This document shows, piece by piece, positions 18,756 to 27,976 of a stretch of 64,000 bases of DNA; the stretch's first letter is position 1, and each line of letters starts with the position of its first letter. Made by a program: the position numbers and the translations under genes. Source of the DNA: Halegenticoccus soli (GTDB lineage: Archaea; Halobacteriota; Halobacteria; Halobacteriales; Haloferacaceae); the NCBI RefSeq assembly GCF_002844195.1, contig NZ_PEND01000003.1, positions 434,001 through 498,000 of the forward strand, given 5' to 3'. The notes under the pieces are model-generated. The model made no database searches, was not told the origin of the DNA, and worked only from the letters and a program-made list of their open reading frames with translations.

Positions 18756-19040
18756 CTAGTGAGCGATCTGGGGGACGGTTTCACGCTGCCACTCCGCCCA
18801 TTCACGGAGTGTGTCGAGTCCGTGATCAATCACCGCATAGAAATTCGTCCGCCGGTCGAGCGTCCCCTTTTCGACGTAGTCTTGCTGGACAAGCGTGTCT
18901 AAGTTTGGGTACAACCGTCCATGGTTGATTTCCTCTTCGTACACGTGTTCAAGCTCCTCTTTGATATCTTGGCCTGATGGGTGCTCGAAGCCGGCGATCA
19001 CGACGAGGAGGTCACGCTGGCTGCCGCTGAGTTCAAACAT
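18756..19040 (-). CDS. PadR-family transcriptional regulator
   Basis: This 94-aa winged-helix regulator starts from the Met at 19040 (MFELSGSQRDLLVVIAGFE). The recognition-helix/wing region is VYEEEINHGRLYPNLDTLVQ, as in the paralogues at 2431 and 59252. The family forms dimers and usually represses a nearby gene in response to small molecules. The first Met at 19079 would add 13 variable residues. Its target is not evident; a VOC-family pseudogene lies about 200 bp upstream of its start. Confidence 0.85.
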   Translation of the reverse strand: MFELSGSQRDLLVVIAGFEHPSGQDIKEELEHVYEEEINHGRLYPNLDTLVQQDYVEKGTLDRRTNFYAVIDHGLDTLREWAEWQRETVPQIAH

Positions 19041-19250
19041 GCGACTAAGAAATAAATTGGGTTCGCTATCATTATTCATGCATAATACTATGTAGCGTAA
19101 CTATGCTACCTAGCAACAATTTTATTTGGAGCGTCATTGGGGGCAGGTTCAGTGGAATCGTTTGAAACTAGAATGAAGGCTTCAAGATCAAATAACTTCG
19201 ATTACAGACGACATCTTGAATCGTGAGAACAACCGTAAACCGCCGTCAAC

Positions 19251-19640
19251 TCACTCACTGCGTGTTGCAATCACCCAGAGATTGCCCTCGGGACCTTCTA
19301 CTATGGCTCGCCGATATGGATCCGCATCTGTCTGTTGTGGCTGCTTGACAACGAGAGCACCAGCTTAAAGCGCCTCTTGATAGACGACATCAACGTCTAG
19401 GACATAAAGATGGACCATCGACGAGCCTACTGGGGGGGTGTGAGTTCCTTCCCCAAGCATGACAACTGTGTCGTCAATTCGCAGTTCAACGTGCATAGCG
19501 GACCCATCAGATCGCTCATATCGACGAAGGGTAGTCGCGCCAAATACGGTCGTGAGAAAGTCGATGAGACGCTCTGCGTCTTCAGCTACCAAGTATGGCG
19601 AGACACTCGAATATCCCTCTGGTTTGAACTGATCACTCAT
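19251..19640 (-). pseudogene. VOC family (PhnB-like) protein with in-frame ochre codon
   Basis: The frame starts MSDQFKPEGYSSVSPYLVAE and encodes a PhnB/glyoxalase-like domain: ERLIDFLTTVFGATTLRRYE, then VELRIDDTVVMLGEG. At 19365-19367 a TAA interrupts it (YQEAL-stop-AGALVVKQP). The same frame then continues to a normal C-terminus, GPEGNLWVIATRSE, with TGA at 19251-19253. The stop probably replaced a Glu codon. The truncated product lacks the last strand and a metal ligand, so it is likely inactive. Confidence 0.75.
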
Positions 19641-20157
19641 GGTAAACTCCTTGCTCTGTAGGGTGGTGGGCAAGTACATAGTAGTAGCGACAGGGAAGAA
19701 AGAGACCTACAAGAGTGGTGGCGAGGTTTCTCTGATTAATTTTGTTAGTTGAGGAGAAGCCGTCCGAAGGAGAGTAATAACATCACCTAATAACAGACTC
19801 TATTAAATTCAATATTATTGATATCCGCATACCCCCCGCACCGTTTATCGGTGAAGCCTGGCGCGGCACCAGCGATAGAGGGGACACAGTTTACCTGTCG
19901 TCAAGCATAAACGGGATTCTAACCGCATGAATTTCTAGTAAATTATCACCTAAGTTCAACAAATACTTCAAAATACGTAAATTACATGAATTTCTTTGTA
20001 GAGCTCCCCTCTATCTCCGAGATTGTGTTTTCTGTTCGTGCGGGCAAGTCATGGCGCTTGACGATCCAGCCTATTTCTTCCTACCCGAGATGAATATATG
20101 TTATCTTTTCATTGAATCTATAATGAATGGGGATGTATTTTATATGGTCAAGATGAT
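19641..20157. other. 517-bp intergenic stretch, AT-rich
   Basis: No gene is visible. Composition is AT-rich, especially at 19790-20000 and 20080-20160, and it probably contains the promoter of the monooxygenase-like gene. No dyads or repeats stood out. Confidence 0.3.
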
Positions 20158-20475
20158 ATGCCAAATGGAATGATCGTACTTCATGCGATGTTTCCTATCG
20201 ATTTGAATCGTCGCACCGAAGCACTGGATCTTATCGAAGATCTTGCTGAACAGTCCCGGCAGGAAGAGGGAATAATCAAGTATCATGCCACAATAGACAT
20301 CACAGATCCACACCTTATATGGTTCTTTGAACTGTACAAGAACGAAGCTGCATTTACGGCACATACGGAAACAGCGCACTTTCGAGAGTTTGAGGAAGCA
20401 CTGCCACGCCTACTCAGTGGTGAACCGACAATCCACCAATTTGAGGTCGAAGATGTTTCAGACATCAAATTGTAG
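20158..20475 (+). CDS. Antibiotic biosynthesis monooxygenase (ABM) / quinol monooxygenase-like protein
   Basis: This protein of about 105 aa has a dimeric alpha/beta ABM fold. A first strand (IVLHAMFPI) and helix (RRTEALDLIEDLAEQSRQEEGIIKYH) are followed by IWFFELYKNEAAFTAHTETAHFREFEEALP with the conserved His residues of YgiN-like proteins. Members oxidise quinols or act in heme or small-molecule detoxification. The Met at 20158 or 20170 could be the start. It stands alone and no partner is apparent. Confidence 0.8.
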   Translation: MPNGMIVLHAMFPIDLNRRTEALDLIEDLAEQSRQEEGIIKYHATIDITDPHLIWFFELYKNEAAFTAHTETAHFREFEEALPRLLSGEPTIHQFEVEDVSDIKL

Positions 20476-20547
20476 AACCGAGATAGCAACGATTGTCCGA
20501 GTTAGGTCGCAAAATAGTCTCTGTACCTCTTGCGCCAAAGTTAGCCC

Positions 20548-20739
20548 TTACTCCTCGTTTTCAGACGTCGCCTTAATTTCTTCGAGTCGATTGACGAGAT
20601 CATTGACCGATGATCCCGATTCAAACGTGAGTTCTCCATCGTGATCGTGTTCGTGAGCGTCCACACCTTCGCTTTCTTCGCGCTCAGTACTAACGTCGTG
20701 ATTCTGCTGTTCAGACTCATCGTAACTCCCAAATCCCAT
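20548..20739 (-). CDS. DUF5786-like small acidic protein
   Basis: This 63-aa very acidic protein starts MGFGSYDESEQQ, has a central DAHEHDHDGELTFESGSS and ends with a helical DLVNRLEEIK segment. A paralogue with the same first twelve residues and the same FESGSSVxDLV core lies at 26121-26303. The family is widespread in haloarchaea and has no assigned function. The conserved start supports the chosen Met. Confidence 0.8.
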   Translation of the reverse strand: MGFGSYDESEQQNHDVSTEREESEGVDAHEHDHDGELTFESGSSVNDLVNRLEEIKATSENEE

Positions 20740-20960
20740 AGTCAGCCATAATGGCTCTGTAGACTAAAATCACCCGGGCCCATTCCGACTCGTCTGCAGA
20801 CATCGCATAAACTGAGCGGAAGTACGAGATACGCCTACAGTAGCGCTTCACTCACCTCCCAGTCAAGCGAACCGGCAAGGAGGAGCCTGACCTGAAATAC
20901 TTAGGAACGGTCATTTAACCGAAGCACTTGTGTACGGAGGGTCAGTTAGAAGAACAGGCA

Positions 20961-21209
20961 ATGACGAACTGCCGACGAAAGACCACGGTCTGTGGAAGCG
21001 AGACTGATTGGAATATTGAAAATGTCACCCGACGTGCCGTCTGGACGAATGAGGAAACAGAGTGCGCAAACTGTGGCTCACCAGTTAGTCTGAATATCGG
21101 CCATTATGTTGTGACTCTTCGGCCCGCACAGCCAACTGATATTGAAGCGGAGCCATGTCAGGTCGAACTCTGTTCACGCCACTGTGTTGAGAAGTGGGTT
21201 CCTTCGTAA
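20961..21209 (+). CDS. Small zinc-finger protein (haloarchaeal, DUF7576-like)
   Basis: This protein of about 82 aa starts from the ATG at 20961 (MTNCRRK). It has CANCGSPVSLNIGHYVVTLR and later CSRHCVEKW, a treble-clef-like CxxC...CxxxC zinc site close to haloarchaeal zinc-finger miniproteins. An upstream frame start at 20928 would add 11 residues. It lies next to a macro-domain relic. Its function is unknown, and protein or nucleic-acid binding is inferred from the zinc site. Confidence 0.65.
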   Translation: MTNCRRKTTVCGSETDWNIENVTRRAVWTNEETECANCGSPVSLNIGHYVVTLRPAQPTDIEAEPCQVELCSRHCVEKWVPS

Positions 21210-21242
21210 ATCGGCTTTTTATACGAACCTATAGTGTGATGG

Positions 21243-21462
21243 ATGTATAGAGTTCGCCGTTATCCAAGGCGATATCGTCCCTCAAAGCGCTAATGCACTC
21301 GTGAACACCACAGGTACAAGTCTTCAGTTGGGGAGTGGTGTCGCTGGTGCCCTTGGACACGGAGCTATCGCCCGAGTTGATCTCGGTGCTCTCGCAGTGG
21401 CTACTGCATATGATCTTGACGCAGAAGGCATTATAGAGATTCGAGGAGAATACCCGTGCCTT
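21243..21462 (+). pseudogene. Macro-domain (ADP-ribose binding) gene relic
   Basis: Translation gives EFAVIQGDIVPQSANALVNT, TGTSLQLGSGVAGALGHGA, then VDLGALAVATAYDLDAEG. This matches the first half of the intact macro-domain protein at 40679-41179 (VVQGDI, LVNAAGTSLQMGSGVAGAL, VDLGEVAVTDAYELDAE), with an internal deletion of about 13 residues. There is no good start and the frame ends just before the tnpB element, so the gene was probably cut by that insertion. Confidence 0.7.
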
Positions 21463-21588
21463 TAGACGCAGGATGAATTCGACAACACCTGCACAGTCCA
21501 CCGTCGATAACAGGGCCGGATATTCCACTGTTCTCACCCCAAATCTTTACAAGAGGATAGAGTATAAGCGCTTATACAAACGTTTCAG

Positions 21589-22908
21589 ATGCTGGAAGTC
21601 CACCGAACCCATCGAGCGAACATCCTCAACCACAGCCAAGTGGCTGAGATGCTCGACCATCACGGGTGGAGTGCTAGCAAACTCTAGAACGTCGCCAACT
21701 ACTACTCCCGGCAAGTCTGGGAGGAAACGGAGGAGATTCCCGACCATGGCGATCTCAAAGCCGAGTTGAAGGGTCACTCAAAGTACAAGGGGCTACAGAG
21801 TCAGTCCAGTCAGCGCGTTCTGGAGGAACTCGCTGAAGCCTTCAACTCATGGTACGAAAAGAGGAAGTCAGACAGTCGAGCGAATCCCCCCGACTACCGC
21901 AAAAAGAACTACTACGACGATGATGGCAACCGTGTCCACGAAGAGCATCCTCGCTCGACGGTGACGTGGAAGCAGAACGGTATTAAGCACGATGCCAAAA
22001 ACAACCGTGTGCGACTCTCGAAGGGTGTGAATCATAAGGCACACCCGAGAGCGTTGGAGTACATCCTTGTCGAGTACGAGACGCGCCCCGGAGTCACGGT
22101 TGAGAACCTGCAACAGGTTCGCGCCGTCTACGACAAGGCGAAGGAGCGATGGGAACTGCACCTCGTCTGCAAAGACGAGATCGAGACACCCGACTCACCC
22201 GGCGAGGAAACAGCGGGTATCGACCTTGGTATCTGCAACTTCGCCGCCATCGCATACAGCACCGAACAAGCCGACCTGTACCCCGGCAACCGCTTGAAAC
22301 AAGACGGGTACTACTTCCCGAAGGAGATCGCCAAGTGCGATGATTCGGGCGGCGACCGCGCCACGCGGCTCAACCACAAGTGGTCGGAACGCCGAACCCA
22401 CTTCTTCCACAACCTCGCCAAACACATCGTTGAACGGTGTGTGCAGCGAGAGGTTGGCCATATCAACGTTGGTGCGTTGAGCGGCGTCCGTGAAGACGAG
22501 AACGACAAGTCAAAGAACTGGGGGAAGCACGGGAACCTTGACTTGCATGGGTGGGCGTTCGACCGCTTCACCTCGATTCTCGAATACAAGGCCAAGGTCG
22601 AGGGCATCAAGATCGCTGAAGTGTCCGAACGCGACACGAGTAAGACGTGTTGCGTGTGCGGGAGAGGAGACGACCGTCAGCGTGTCGAGCGTGGCCTATA
22701 CGTCTGTGAGGAGTGTGATGCGGCGTTCAACGCTGACGTGAACGGGGCGGAGAACATCCGATTCGACATCAACGAAAGTAACTCCGAGTCTTCGGCCAGT
22801 TTAGACGAAGATAGGAGTACCGGCTGGTTGGCACAGCCCGGAGTCTACCTTCACGACTTGTCCAGCGGATTCCAACCGCAGGAACAAGTGGGAGACTGCA
22901 AACCATAA
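21589..22908 (+). pseudogene. tnpB: TnpB RNA-guided nuclease with in-frame amber codon 33
   Basis: The full frame starts at ATG 21589 (MLEVHRTHRANILNHSQVAE) and has TAG at 21685-21687, probably from a Trp TGG codon (ASKL-stop-NVANYYSRQVWEE). After that it is intact to 22908. RuvC motifs are visible: Asp in GIDLGICNFAA, the second motif region INVGALSGVRED, and Asp in FNADVNGAENI. A zinc ribbon CxxC (CCVCGRG) pairs with CEEC. The product without the first 59 residues (restart at 21766) would lack the N-terminal wedge region, so nuclease activity is doubtful, though the element could be mobilised in trans. Confidence 0.75.
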
Positions 22909-22960
22909 TATCCCAAACGCCGTCGGGATTCCTCCGTCTTCAGGCGGAGGAGGATGTCAA
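22909..22960 (+). ncRNA. Predicted 3' end of tnpB guide (omega/re) RNA
   Basis: The hairpin at 22931-22950, immediately downstream of tnpB, is the expected scaffold end of the guide RNA of IS605/IS1341 elements. The guide would be read from the DNA flanking the right end after about 22960. This placement is by analogy with studied TnpB systems, and transcription cannot be seen here. Confidence 0.4.
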
Positions 22961-23097
22961 GAACTCACTTGCTGTCTGTTTTGAGTATCAGCGCCTTCCT
23001 CTGCATTCAATGTTAACGGATATATACCCGCTACGATCTTCTATATGAATTGGAGCGTGATCTATATTTAGGTTGAATATTCAATAATTAGGGCGTC

Positions 23098-24276
23098 TTA
23101 GAGGCTCTCCCACGCAATGGCTGCGCGCTTGGCTGAGGTAACGTCAGCGATCCACCGTGCAGCAATCGCTTTTTTGAGGAGTTTCGCCCCTGGTCCGCCA
23201 AACGTGGTAAGGGGAACGCCCGTGACGTCATGGGCAACGGCTTTCTCGCCAACTGAGATAACGGTACCTTTGTCCTTATGAACCCATGATTTAAGTGGAG
23301 CACCACGAACAGCACGGGCGAGATTCTCACCGGCTACCTCGGCTGCCTGCCAGGCAGCCTGTGCAGTGGGTGGCGCAACAGAGTCAGTTCCTTGATCGAT
23401 GAGCGCCGAGTCACCGATCGCGAACACACGCTCATCGCTGGTCTGGAAGTCCGTCCCTGCAAACAGACGATTGCTTCGCTCGTTCTTCTCAAGCTCTACG
23501 TCGGTCAGCTCTTCTTGGCCGGTAATTCCACCAGTCCAAATAAGAACATCATACACCAGTTCCTGTGGGTCTTCCTCTTCACCCCCGCCAAGATAAACAG
23601 TCTCGTCGTTAACTTTTGAAATGAACTCTCCCGTCAAGATGTTAATGTCCTTCTCGAGGAGACGTTTACGGAGTGCACCTTGGACCTCTGGATCCTGCCC
23701 AGGGAAGATCCGATCAAGTCCCTCCACAAGCGTGATCTCAATTGGCGCATTTTGGTCATCGCGGTACTCCGCGATTTCGCCTGCAGCTTGAATACCTGAG
23801 AGCCCTGCACCACCGATAAGTATCTGACCTGGATCGGTTTGGGTGCTCGCCTGCGCAGCAGCTATAATCTGCTCGTTAATAGTCCGCGCATCTTCGAGAC
23901 TCTTCAAGGTCAATGAATGCTCACGAAGGCCATCAATCCCGTAGAAAGCCGTTGCACTGCCGAGCGCGACAAGAAGATAGTCGTACTCGACTGTCCTCTC
24001 GTCAAGTTCGACCAGACGGTTTTCAGTATCAATGTTTTTAACGTGCCCCTGAATGAAGTCCGTCTCGGCGGACTTGATGTCGCTGATGGGGAGGGCGATC
24101 TTCGATTCAACGCTTGGATCACGGATGGCACGGTGAACCTCATGGAGGACAAGATGATACTCATGCTCTGAGACCCACGTGAGCTCCGCTTCGGTGTCGC
24201 CGATCTCCTTCTCAAACGATTTGACCGCACCTGCCCCGGCATAGCCGGCACCGAGGACAACTACTTGTTGAGTCAC
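23098..24276 (-). CDS. NAD(P)/FAD-dependent oxidoreductase (type II NADH dehydrogenase-like)
   Basis: This protein of about 392 aa starts from a GTG at 24276 (VTQQVVVLGAGYAGAGAVKSF), which places the FAD-binding GxGxxG right at the N-terminus. An ATG at 24345 would add 23 unlikely residues. A second nucleotide-binding motif, ILIGGAGLSGIQAAGEIAE, binds NAD(P)H, and the late RVFAIGDSALI binds FAD. Overall architecture and C-terminus match NDH-2 / sulfide:quinone-type enzymes that pass electrons from NADH to quinones at the membrane. It is monocistronic. Confidence 0.88.
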   Translation of the reverse strand: MTQQVVVLGAGYAGAGAVKSFEKEIGDTEAELTWVSEHEYHLVLHEVHRAIRDPSVESKIALPISDIKSAETDFIQGHVKNIDTENRLVELDERTVEYDYLLVALGSATAFYGIDGLREHSLTLKSLEDARTINEQIIAAAQASTQTDPGQILIGGAGLSGIQAAGEIAEYRDDQNAPIEITLVEGLDRIFPGQDPEVQGALRKRLLEKDINILTGEFISKVNDETVYLGGGEEEDPQELVYDVLIWTGGITGQEELTDVELEKNERSNRLFAGTDFQTSDERVFAIGDSALIDQGTDSVAPPTAQAAWQAAEVAGENLARAVRGAPLKSWVHKDKGTVISVGEKAVAHDVTGVPLTTFGGPGAKLLKKAIAARWIADVTSAKRAAIAWESL

Positions 24277-24519
24277 ATCTGTCGGTGTGTGAAACGTATA
24301 TAAGTGAATTTTGTTTTGCGCAGGAATTTGCCTCCTGTAGTTCAATAATCACGCAACGGATCTGTAGCGACGTGGTACGAATCACTGCAAGAACTGTCGG
24401 TAGATCCTACAGAAACACTGCTTGGGAAGGAGAGTCGGAATCTCCAAGGCCAATATCCAACCCTTCGAGGCGGACAGACGAGCAAGAATCAGCACTACTG
24501 TGAGAACGACTACTGTTAC

Positions 24520-25671
24520 CTAGGGTCGTTTCAAAGCTCCTTCTTTATCAAACAAACTGTGGCTATCCTTCGGTTCTCCGGGGTAGGCACGAGCAGCATC
24601 AGCATCGAACTCGACGCCCAGACCTGGCTTGTCAGGTACAGCGATTGCGCCATTTTCGACCTCAAAGTCGTGCTTCACGATCTCGTCTCCCCACTCAACA
24701 TCTCGGCTCATGTGTTCGAGCACTTCGAGGTTCTCAATTCCTGCACAGAGATGCAGCGCTGCGGCCGTGCTCACGCCCGCGTTGGGATTGTGCGGCGCGA
24801 ACGTCATGTAGCGCGCCTTCGCGATCGCCGCGGCGTGCTGTAACTCCTGAAGGCTGCCAAAGTTCGTCACGTCGGGCTGGATGATATCGCACGCTTGCAC
24901 CCGAGAGAGTTCCTCGATAGTCTCGTTATTGTAGAGCCGTTCGCCAGTTGCGACGGGCATGTCGACCTGACGGGTCACTTCAGCCATCACCTCCTTGTCT
25001 TCGAGTTCGACCGGCTCTTCGAGGAACATGATGTCGTACTCTCCGAGCGCGTTCGCGACGTCGATCGCACCGCGGCGGGTAAACCGGCCGTGACAGTCGA
25101 GCGCGATGCCGACATCCCAGCCAACAGCGTCGCGGACTGCTTCGAGCAGGTCGGCAACCTCGCCGATCTGGTCGTTCGTGAGCGAGTACTCGTAGTGGGC
25201 GAACGGATCGCACTTCAGCGCGGGATACCCCTGCTCTTTCACGGCCTTCTCCGCGTGGTGGGCGTAGTTCTCGGGCGTCCGCTCGCCGATGTGCCACCCG
25301 TTCGCGTACACGGGAATCTCGTCGTGGACCTTCCCACCGAGCAGCTTCCACACCGGCTCGCCGTAGTACTTGCCGGCGATGTCCCACAGTGCGATGTCAA
25401 TCGCGGCGGCGACGGCGTTGATGAGTTTGCCCGCCCGCCACGCGAACGGGTACCGACGGAGCATCCGATTGATCCGCTTTCGGTTCAGCGGATCCTCACC
25501 GATGACGTAGTGTTTGTGCGCCTCGGCTGTTGCCTCGAGCGCCGCGGTCAGCCCTTCACCACTCAGCGCCTCTCCGACGCCGGTGATCCCCTCGTCGGTT
25601 TCTACCTGGACGAAGAACCAGTTTCGCCAGTCCGCATCGACGACAAACGTCTCCACATCTGTAACCTGCAT
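24520..25671 (-). CDS. Enolase-superfamily sugar-acid dehydratase (galactonate dehydratase-like, mandelate racemase group)
   Basis: This 383-aa protein has an N-terminal capping domain (NWFFVQVETDEGITGVGEAL) and a TIM barrel with the three metal ligands: Asp in IALDCHGRF, Glu in FLEEPVE and Glu in ATGERL. A catalytic His is likely in APHNPNAG. Such proteins dehydrate aldonic acids such as D-galactonate or D-gluconate to 2-keto-3-deoxy acids, a step of semi-phosphorylative sugar oxidation in haloarchaea. The product specificity is not certain. A 22-bp palindrome lies 79 bp upstream of the start. Confidence 0.88.
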   Translation of the reverse strand: MQVTDVETFVVDADWRNWFFVQVETDEGITGVGEALSGEGLTAALEATAEAHKHYVIGEDPLNRKRINRMLRRYPFAWRAGKLINAVAAAIDIALWDIAGKYYGEPVWKLLGGKVHDEIPVYANGWHIGERTPENYAHHAEKAVKEQGYPALKCDPFAHYEYSLTNDQIGEVADLLEAVRDAVGWDVGIALDCHGRFTRRGAIDVANALGEYDIMFLEEPVELEDKEVMAEVTRQVDMPVATGERLYNNETIEELSRVQACDIIQPDVTNFGSLQELQHAAAIAKARYMTFAPHNPNAGVSTAAALHLCAGIENLEVLEHMSRDVEWGDEIVKHDFEVENGAIAVPDKPGLGVEFDADAARAYPGEPKDSHSLFDKEGALKRP

Positions 25672-25749
25672 AGGAACAACTCAAACGGGATGGAGTAAAC
25701 CAGTTACGAATACGGAGAATCGTCGAGGATCGGGAGGAATTTCGACCGA

Positions 25750-25771
25750 GTTACAATCATATGATTGTAAC
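25750..25771. promoter_or_regulatory. Perfect 22-bp palindrome upstream of the dehydratase gene
   Basis: The left arm GTTACAATCAT is followed without a gap by its exact complement, ending at 25771. It lies 79 bp before the ATG of the minus-strand dehydratase gene, in a 450-bp region with no other features. The size and symmetry suit a dimeric repressor or activator operator, for example of IclR type, but the cognate protein is not identified. Confidence 0.6.
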
Positions 25772-26120
25772 GGAGGGCGGGAGATGACTCTAAGCGAATA
25801 TTGAAGTGAATCACTGGCAGCGTATTAGAAGTTACGGACGCTCAATGAACATACTTGTACATTCAGAAGGTGTTGAGCGTTTTTTCTCCTGTTTTTCCAA
25901 GGAGTTTGTCACAGATCAAAACGAGAGCGGGAGTGCTACTTGAGAATGGCACAAGGAGGCACATTCCATAGGTATAACCAGAGAGTCACTCTGATTTGAG
26001 AGGGTTCGATTACACCTACCCGGTGAGGGGAGGGACGTAGCTTGATGAGAGGTAGACGGATATCTGTGGGCCAAAGACCAACCCAGGCTGGTAGCGAGAC
26101 CACCAAAAGAGATTGCGCGA

Positions 26121-26303
26121 CTAGTCTTCGGTTTTTTTCATATCGGAGAGTTTACTAACGAGGTCAGTAACTGATGACCCAGATTCGAACGAAACCGTCC
26201 CTTCGTGTTCGTTTACGTGAACGTTCACACCTTCACTCTCATCATCGTCATCGTTGACTTCGTGCTTCTGCTGCTCGGATTCGTCATAGCTCCCAAATCC
26301 CAT
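26121..26303 (-). CDS. DUF5786-like small acidic protein (paralogue)
   Basis: This 60-aa protein starts MGFGSYDESEQQ, has an acidic linker (NDDDDESEG), the core VSFESGSSVTDLVSKL and a short charged tail. It is the paralogue of the protein at 20548-20739, which has the same strand and layout. It sits alone, with no operon partner. Function unknown. Confidence 0.8.
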   Translation of the reverse strand: MGFGSYDESEQQKHEVNDDDDESEGVNVHVNEHEGTVSFESGSSVTDLVSKLSDMKKTED

Positions 26304-26345
26304 ATGTGCTGATCACGGTCCTGAGACTAAAAGTATCCGATTACA

Positions 26346-26385
26346 CTCGTTGACATCCCCCCGCCCTAAAGGACGAGGCTTTGTG
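26346..26385 (-). mobile_element. IS1341-type right-end hairpin relic
   Basis: Read on the minus strand it is CCTCGTCCTTTAGGGCGGGG followed by GGATGTCAACG, the same end signature as the right end of the tnpB element at 22931-22960. No nuclease gene is attached, and the adjacent minus-strand frame belongs to an unrelated gene. This is a solo element end. Confidence 0.5.
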
Positions 26386-26482
26386 CCTGCTTTCACGTTA
26401 CGCACCAAAACTGGTACTCGATTCAACTATACACCCACTGGATTGTTAACAAAAGAGTGGAAGGGACCAATCCTTTCGCCAA

Positions 26483-27343
26483 TCAAACAACAAGCCCTTC
26501 GAAGTCTTTCCGTATTGCATCAACGATTGCGTCCCGGTCATACTCACCTGCTGTTGCACTCACAAGCGTTATCTCCTCTTCGTCGACGGGAATCCAAATT
26601 TGGAGGAACCCTTGTGATCCCACCATGTAGTCAACTCGAGAGGCAGGCTTCTGCCACAATTCAGCCGCTTCACCAGTATATTTCGGATGAATCCCCTTCG
26701 GAATAGATTTGGTCGTCTCATATCTGAAATCTGGATCCTGCTCGAGCTGTTTACGAACGTTCGCGGCGATCGTGTGGCGGTCGGCGTCCTCTTTGATTTG
26801 CGTATGTACGGATTGAATAGCTTGTGAGACGAACTTCTCCAGGTTCTTTGCAGGAACGATCTTATCAGCATCCTCGAGGATTTCCTGTTCTTGGATTCGT
26901 GGTTCACAGCTCAGACCAAAGACAATTCGATCACTCGACGGTTCGTGGCAGACGCCGAGGTTCGCTCGTGGCCGATCACCGAGTTGAGGAAGGTACGTAT
27001 CGGGGAGTTCGAGCAGCCGTACTGTCTCGAGTTCGCGATAGACAGAATAGTGCTCTCGTAAAAACGTCTTGAATTGGGACATTTCTCGCTTTGAGGGTGA
27101 GAGAAAGATGAACTGCTCTAACACTTCAGGAGTGGGATCGTCATCCTGGTAGAAAAATGTGTGACTCCGGTAGTTATCGAGTGCGAACCAAACGAGAAAA
27201 TCGAGTGGACCATCGTCTACAAAGATTGCTTCTTCCACGATTTGTTCGGAAAACTTCGGGCATCGAGTAGAGACATGATCAACGAGACGCTGCATATAGT
27301 CTCCCGGGTCGAGTCCGTACTCCGAGATGAATTCCCGAGGCAT
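26483..27343 (-). CDS. Hypothetical protein, 286 aa
   Basis: A complete frame with normal acidic haloarchaeal composition and a good ATG. I recognise no family. It has no membrane segments or signal peptide. Notable segments are WFALDNYRSHTFFYQDDD near the N-terminus, a middle with EPRIQEQEILEDADKIVPAK and a long charged helix region (KFVSQAIQSVHTQIKEDADRH), and an IWIPVDEEEITLVSATAGEYD end. It is isolated, flanked by a solo IS end and by a 360-bp interval without genes. Confidence 0.6.
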   Translation of the reverse strand: MPREFISEYGLDPGDYMQRLVDHVSTRCPKFSEQIVEEAIFVDDGPLDFLVWFALDNYRSHTFFYQDDDPTPEVLEQFIFLSPSKREMSQFKTFLREHYSVYRELETVRLLELPDTYLPQLGDRPRANLGVCHEPSSDRIVFGLSCEPRIQEQEILEDADKIVPAKNLEKFVSQAIQSVHTQIKEDADRHTIAANVRKQLEQDPDFRYETTKSIPKGIHPKYTGEAAELWQKPASRVDYMVGSQGFLQIWIPVDEEEITLVSATAGEYDRDAIVDAIRKDFEGLVV

Positions 27344-27706
27344 ACAGGTAGATACGATTACGCCCTAATAAAACCCGCTCGAAGCGCATCTTCAGGAACA
27401 CTCTGAGAAAGTTCTACTCGTAGAGCGCAGTTGGACCTCGATCCTCCTGAATAGAGTGTGGCTCGGCTATGAGCGTCGTCACAAGGGGCTCGGTTCGGGG
27501 GTAAACTTCGTCATCACCACACCAACAGGGAGTGGACTTCTGAGTCACATTAGATATTTCTATGTTTCCTTTCTAAAACCGTAGAAGAAGCTGACCACAC
27601 GCTGAATCTCGGCCACATGAGGATTTAGAAGAGAGACCAGAATGAGAGGATTGATAATAACATAGTCACCGCAAAGTAAATAGCAACTTCCTCATAACGC
27701 GTCTAT

Positions 27707-27967
27707 ATGACAGAGGAAACACGGAGTGGAGGAGTTAATGCTCAAGCCGTCCAAGAGGCAATCGACTGTGTTGTCCGCGAATTCGGATATCCTTCCGATA
27801 TTCTCCTCCACTATACGTTTATCAATGGCCGAAAAAAGACGATTCTTGAAGTTCGAACGCCGAATGAAGAGCTCAAGTATGAACTCACATATGACGGAAC
27901 CAACGACGAAAACGAACCGCAGGTCTCTCGACCGGTAAAAAAGAGTTCCGTCATGGACAATGAGTGA
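27707..27967 (+). CDS. Hypothetical small protein
   Basis: This 86-aa acidic protein starts MTEETRSGGVNAQAVQEAID, has an N-terminal helix and then strands (LLHYTFINGRKKTILEVRT). It has a credible start and composition, but no family is recognised. It is convergent with the DUF7504-like gene, with only a few bases between the two stops. Confidence 0.5.
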   Translation: MTEETRSGGVNAQAVQEAIDCVVREFGYPSDILLHYTFINGRKKTILEVRTPNEELKYELTYDGTNDENEPQVSRPVKKSSVMDNE

Positions 27968-27976
27968 ATGGATCCG

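Larger units (their letters stand above)
21541..22960 (+). mobile_element. IS1341-type (IS200/IS605 superfamily) element encoding TnpB
   Basis: The element consists of a tnpB gene without a Y1 transposase gene (tnpA). The right end follows the stop by about 20 bp and has a hairpin CCTCCGTCTT/CAGGCGGAGG (22931-22950) followed by GATGTCAA, as seen at other tnpB ends in this window. The left boundary is approximate. In such elements the 3' end of tnpB plus the hairpin encodes the guide (omega) RNA. It was inserted beside a macro-domain relic. Confidence 0.7.

Noticed and set aside
24895-25698. Plus-strand frame of 267 aa opposite the dehydratase gene
   Set aside because: Antisense shadow of the enolase-superfamily gene, which has all metal ligands.
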